This document shows positions 60,848 through 64,000 of a DNA stretch of 64,000 bases, piece by piece. Position 1 is the first letter of the stretch. Every line of letters starts with the position of its first letter. Source of the DNA: Bosea sp. OAE506 (lineage in GTDB: Bacteria > Pseudomonadota > Alphaproteobacteria > Rhizobiales > Beijerinckiaceae); assembly GCF_040546595.1 (NCBI RefSeq), contig NZ_JBEPOB010000001.1, positions 4,217,001 through 4,281,000 of the forward strand. Direction: 5' to 3'. Below the pieces are notes generated by a model, which saw only the letters and a list, made by a program, of their open reading frames with translations, had not been told where the DNA came from and searched no databases. The translations under genes were made by a program, and so were the position numbers.

Positions 60848-62485
60848 CTAGAACTCGTCCCAGCCGGTCGACTGCGGGTGGCCGTTGACGACCTGCTTGG
60901 CGGCACGCGCCGGGGCAAAGGCCGCAGCGGCAAGCTTGCGCAGGCGCTCGGGCTCTGAGGCGGTGGCGGAAGCCCTGACCTCATTCCCCGCCCGCGCCAT
61001 GACGGCGAGGCCGGCCTGATGGCTGGTGCGGAAGGCGGCCACCAGCTCGTTGAGCTCGCCGATCTTGGCGAAGAGCGAACCGGCGGAGGACGCGCTCTGC
61101 TCGGCAAGCAAGGCGTTCTGTTGGGTCATCTGGTCAAGCTGGGCGACCGCCTGGCTCATCTCGTCGACACCGGTCGCCTGCTGGGCCGTGGCCGCCGAAA
61201 TCTCGACGATCGTGTCGGAGACGGCGCCCGAATCGGCGACGATTTGCGTCAGCGCATCGCCCGCCCGGCGCACCAGCGAGACGCCCTGCTGGACCTGGAC
61301 GTTCGACGACGCGATCAGCGCAGCGATGTCCTTGGCCGCCTCACCCGAACGCTGCGCCAGCGTGCGGACCTCGCTGGCGACGACCGCGAAGCCACGGCCG
61401 GCCTCGCCCGCCCGTGCCGCTTCCACCGCCGCGTTCAGCGCCAGCAGATTGGTCTGGAAGGCGATGTCGTCGATGACGCGGATGATATCCGAGATCTTGT
61501 GCGAGGCTTCCTCGATCAGGCCCATCGCCTCGACAGCCTGCGTCGCGATCTCGCCGCCGGAGCGGGCGCTCGACATGGCGCGGGCGGCCAGATCGGCCGC
61601 CTGCTTGGCCGCCTGGGCGGACGCCTTGACCGAGGCTGCCATCTCCTCGCTCGTCGCCGCCGTCTCCTCCAGCGCAGAGGCCTGTTGCTCGGTGCGCGAG
61701 GACAGGTCATGGGCGCCCGACTTGATGTCGGCCGACTTGGCCTGCGCCTCGGACGAGGCCGCCTTGATCGTCGTCATGGTCCGCGCGAGCGTCTCGACGG
61801 TGTGATTGAAGTTCTCCTTCATCCCTTCGAAGAGTGGAGGAACGGTCCGGTCGATGCGGACGCCGAGATCGCCGCCCGCCAGCCTGTCGAAGGCGTCGCC
61901 GAACAGGCTGACGACCTCCTGCTGCGAGGTCCGGATCGCCTCCGCCGCGACCTCCGCCTGCTTGGCCTCGGCTTCGAGACGCGCCTTCTCGGCCGCCTCG
62001 AAGTAAACGCTGACCGCCAGTTCGATATCGAGCAGCACGACCTTGCTCAGGCTCGCCAGAGAATCGGCCAGCTGTTCGCTGTCATCGCCCCCGCCGAACC
62101 AGCCCTTCCGGCGGCTCTGGGCGGAAATGGCGGCGCGGATCAGGTCCTCGAGGACAAGCGCGTAGCCACCGATGTACCAGCGCGGCTCTAGGCCGATGCG
62201 GGCATGGGTCTGGCCGACGATGGAGACACGACGATAGTAGTCGTCGCCGAATTCGCCCTCGACGATGATATCCCAATGCGAAATCTGCCGATTCCGCGCC
62301 GAGTTCATCATGTTTTCCGAGGCGAAGAACTTCCGCGTCTCAGGGTAACGCTTAATGTGATCATAAAAGCGCGCCAGAGCGACCGGCATCTGGGCGGCCA
62401 CGATGGGCTTCAGGCGCTTGACGTCGTCTTTCGTCTTCTGGTCGATCTGCAGAAAGTCCAGGCGGTCGTGAATGGGCGACGTCAC
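60848..62485 (-). CDS. Globin-coupled methyl-accepting chemotaxis protein (HemAT-like, soluble)
   Basis: 545 aa, no transmembrane segment. Residues 1 to about 180 are a globin sensor domain with the proximal-histidine segment GQTHARIGLEPRWYIGGY (His94). A HAMP-like helix pair follows (about 195-250). The MCP signalling domain has its hairpin tip in NAAVEAARAGEAGRGFAVVA. The last five residues, GWDEF, match the CheR/CheB docking pentapeptide pattern (aromatic-x-x-aromatic). It should sense O2 or a gas through haem and signal to CheA. The start is GTG at 62485 with GGAGGAG upstream. Confidence 0.92.
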   Translation of the reverse strand: MTSPIHDRLDFLQIDQKTKDDVKRLKPIVAAQMPVALARFYDHIKRYPETRKFFASENMMNSARNRQISHWDIIVEGEFGDDYYRRVSIVGQTHARIGLEPRWYIGGYALVLEDLIRAAISAQSRRKGWFGGGDDSEQLADSLASLSKVVLLDIELAVSVYFEAAEKARLEAEAKQAEVAAEAIRTSQQEVVSLFGDAFDRLAGGDLGVRIDRTVPPLFEGMKENFNHTVETLARTMTTIKAASSEAQAKSADIKSGAHDLSSRTEQQASALEETAATSEEMAASVKASAQAAKQAADLAARAMSSARSGGEIATQAVEAMGLIEEASHKISDIIRVIDDIAFQTNLLALNAAVEAARAGEAGRGFAVVASEVRTLAQRSGEAAKDIAALIASSNVQVQQGVSLVRRAGDALTQIVADSGAVSDTIVEISAATAQQATGVDEMSQAVAQLDQMTQQNALLAEQSASSAGSLFAKIGELNELVAAFRTSHQAGLAVMARAGNEVRASATASEPERLRKLAAAAFAPARAAKQVVNGHPQSTGWDEF

Positions 62486-62562
62486 AGGGGCTCCTCCAGG
62501 AAGTTAGATTTTATCTGACATAGTTTTGGGTCATCGGCCGCCGCGAGAGCGCCAATGCCATG

Positions 62563-62580
62563 GGGCAGCAAATGCTGCCC
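62563..62580. other. Hairpin in an AT-rich intergenic stretch
   Basis: GGGCAGC / GCTGCCC with an AAAT loop, in the 265-base gap upstream of the chemoreceptor. Bases about 62580-62700 are strikingly AT-rich for this genome and hold no open frame. It could be the terminator of maf (minus) or a regulatory leader; I see no defined promoter. Confidence 0.4.
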
Positions 62581-62750
62581 ATCGAATTACACTAAGAAAA
62601 AGCTAATAAATGATTAAACGCGAATTATACGCTTTAACGAAGGGGAATTCTATTACGTCATGCGATGAAACGTTCGCGTCTATCTGAATTTACACTGTAT
62701 ACCGCCACGAGCGGTGACACTCTCCCCTGCGGCAGGTCGTTATCGGAGGA

Positions 62751-63401
62751 TCAGCCGACGTTCATCCAGCCGAAGCGGACCGGGAAGCCCTCGCCGCCCA
62801 GCAGATTGACGGTTTCGTGAAGCGGCAGGCCGACGACGGCACTGTAGGAGCCGACCAGCTTGACCACGAAGGAGCCGGCGATGCCCTGGATGGCATAGCC
62901 GCCGGCCTTGCCGCGCCACTCGCCCGAGGCGAGATAGGTCTCGATATCCTCGGTCGAGAGCCGCTTGAAGCGCAGCCGTGTCTCGACCACCCGTTCGCGG
63001 AGCGCGCCGCCGGGCGTTACCAGCGCAACCGAGGTGTAGACCCGGTGCGCGCGGCCGGAGAGCAGGCGCAGGCAGGCGGCCGCCTCATCGACGATCTCGG
63101 CCTTGGGCAGGATGCGGCGGCCCACCGCGACGACGGTGTCAGCGGCGACGATGTAGCAGCCTTCGAGATCGGGCCGGCTCGCGGCACCGATACGGGCGGC
63201 CTGGGCCTTCTCGCGGGCCAGCCGCCGGGAGAGATCGCGCGGGCGCTCGCCCTTCAGCGGGGTCTCGTCGAGATCAGCCGGCAGCAGCGCGTCCGGCTTC
63301 AGGCCGACCTGTTCGAGCAAAGCGAGCCGGCGCGGAGAGGCCGACGCCAGAACCAGCATCGGGCGCCAGCCGGGTTGTTTGGGAGCAGCGAAAAGGTTCA
63401 A
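62751..63401 (-). CDS. Maf family nucleotide pyrophosphatase
   Basis: House-cleaning nucleotide pyrophosphatase, 202-216 aa. Family motifs: [45 protein letters not shown] and [27 protein letters not shown]. Starts are ATG 63401 or ATG 63359 ([11 protein letters not shown]), the latter nearer the usual N-terminus. It degrades non-canonical or modified NTPs. infA, often just upstream, is not visible here. Confidence 0.92.
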   Translation of the reverse strand: MNLFAAPKQPGWRPMLVLASASPRRLALLEQVGLKPDALLPADLDETPLKGERPRDLSRRLAREKAQAARIGAASRPDLEGCYIVAADTVVAVGRRILPKAEIVDEAAACLRLLSGRAHRVYTSVALVTPGGALRERVVETRLRFKRLSTEDIETYLASGEWRGKAGGYAIQGIAGSFVVKLVGSYSAVVGLPLHETVNLLGGEGFPVRFGWMNVG

Positions 63402-63472
63402 GGGAAACAGACCGGTTGAGCGCGCGGACCGGACGCCGCGCGGCGCTGCATTGGCTCTAGAGCATTTTCGAC

Positions 63473-63488
63473 GGCGGATAAATCCGCC
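63473..63488. repeat. Short palindrome next to a TCTAGAGCATTTTC motif
   Basis: GGCGGAT-AA-ATCCGCC is a perfect 7-bp hairpin. It adjoins CTCTAGAGCATTTTCGA (about 63455-63471), a motif I recall as a common intergenic repeat of Hyphomicrobiales genomes. The 292-base gap between maf and the gene at 63694 holds nothing else I can support. Confidence 0.4.
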
Positions 63489-63693
63489 TCTTGCGTCCCG
63501 CGCTGGACGCGGTTCGCTGCCCCGTTTTTCGCCACGCCATTCACCATGCGCATAATTGGTGCAGGGTTTGTCGCTCTCGCCGATTGCAAGTCTGGGGCGG
63601 CATCGGCAGAGTCGGAAGGCTGCAGGATCATTCAGGCTGGCCCCGCGTTGGGTTCAGGCGATCCGCGCACCAAGATCCGGAGTCCTCCCCCAC

Positions 63694-64000
63694 ATGCCCT
63701 CGACCCCACGCAAGGCCCGCGCCGCGATCGCGGCGGGCGGAGCAGCGCAGGCGCTGGCCGCGCGGATGGCTACGATGCAGGCCGATGCGGGCCTGACGAT
63801 CGCGATGCGGATGCCGATCCTGATGCAGGGCGCGCTCGGCGACAGCCGGGGCCAGCGCGAGGCGGCCCAGGCCGTGACGGAAAAGGTCACCGCCGTGCTC
63901 GAAAGTGGCTTTGCCGCCGGTCAGGCCGGCGCTCTGTTCTGGTGGGGTTTGATGCTGAGCCCGCTCGGCAGCGTCGATCTCGCGGACGCGGCCGCCAAGG
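63694..64000 (+). CDS. Helical hypothetical protein, 3' truncated by window edge
   Basis: Open to the window end, about 102 codons visible. The N-terminus is STPRKARAAIAAGGAAQALA; then come amphipathic helices rich in Ala, Met and Gln (GALGDSRGQREAAQAVTEKV) and a tryptophan pair (ALFWWGLML). The general look is that of phasin-like granule-surface proteins, but this is a weak resemblance. No clear ribosome site precedes the ATG at 63694. Divergent from maf. Confidence 0.55.
   Translation, partial: MPSTPRKARAAIAAGGAAQALAARMATMQADAGLTIAMRMPILMQGALGDSRGQREAAQAVTEKVTAVLESGFAAGQAGALFWWGLMLSPLGSVDLADAAAK

Noticed and set aside
63398..63631. A 77-codon minus-strand frame upstream of maf (possible infA position)
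   Set aside because: The translation does not resemble IF-1 or any protein I know, and it overlaps the maf start and a repeat.

Overview
The window is GC-rich and gene-dense, with no rRNA, tRNA, CRISPR array, insertion sequence or phage gene that I could see. Its content (many Tat-exported ABC and TctC binding proteins, FCD-type GntR and LysR regulators, a CTGTCAT-type PHO box, a globin-coupled chemoreceptor, a purple-bacterial type bciA, and REP-like CTCATCCTGAGGAGC repeats) points to an alphaproteobacterium of the Hyphomicrobiales. The Bosea/Boseaceae neighbourhood is a guess, not a demonstration. Most of the window is a row of transport-plus-catabolism modules, each with its own regulator or operator.

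Layout. 1-7349: a sugar-type ABC importer (two permeases, two paralogous Tat-exported binding proteins) with two Gfo/Idh/MocA oxidoreductases and an AGE-family epimerase. 7501-18011: a LacI-controlled acyl-CoA type catabolic cluster (AroE-like dehydrogenase, LacI, alpha-beta barrel protein, SDR, large CoA-transferase, PanE-like reductase, TauABC-like importer, MaoC hydratase, enoyl-CoA hydratase); two LacI-type operators lie in its two divergent promoter regions. 18085-22438: an Fbp/Pot-like ABC importer whose permease is split at a G7 run. 22738-26232: phnDCE phosphonate transporter with a fused double PhnE, preceded by a PHO box. 26271-26813: a lipocalin lipoprotein. 26957-33158: TctCBA, a second TctC, a LysR regulator and a 5-dehydro-4-deoxyglucarate dehydratase, probably a sugar-diacid module. 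33427-34221: a PAS-like protein.

34313-44057: a GntR module (lone TctC, GntR, 3-hydroxyisobutyrate dehydrogenase-like enzyme, two-domain hydrolase, metallo-beta-lactamase-fold lactonase-like protein, carboxymuconolactone decarboxylase-like protein, LivFGMHK importer). Three copies of one operator (core CAGATTGTCTG) mark its promoters. 44232-49193: dabA-dabB inorganic-carbon accumulation genes with a divergent LysR. 49234-57606: an operon of SDR, RuBisCO-like protein, four-carbon acid-sugar kinase, SDR and TRAP transporter with a divergent LysR, resembling the 3-oxo-isoapionate (apiose/apionate) branch of acid-sugar catabolism. 57626-64000: small proteins, yacG, an SDR, a lone bciA, a soluble globin-coupled chemoreceptor ending in a CheR/CheB docking pentapeptide, maf, and the start of an unrecognised helical protein.

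Three transporter permeases (TauC-like at 14494, Fbp-like at 19994, LivM at 41497) carry a single-base frameshift each. This suggests residual sequencing indels, or less likely real decay, so those genes are annotated across the shift.
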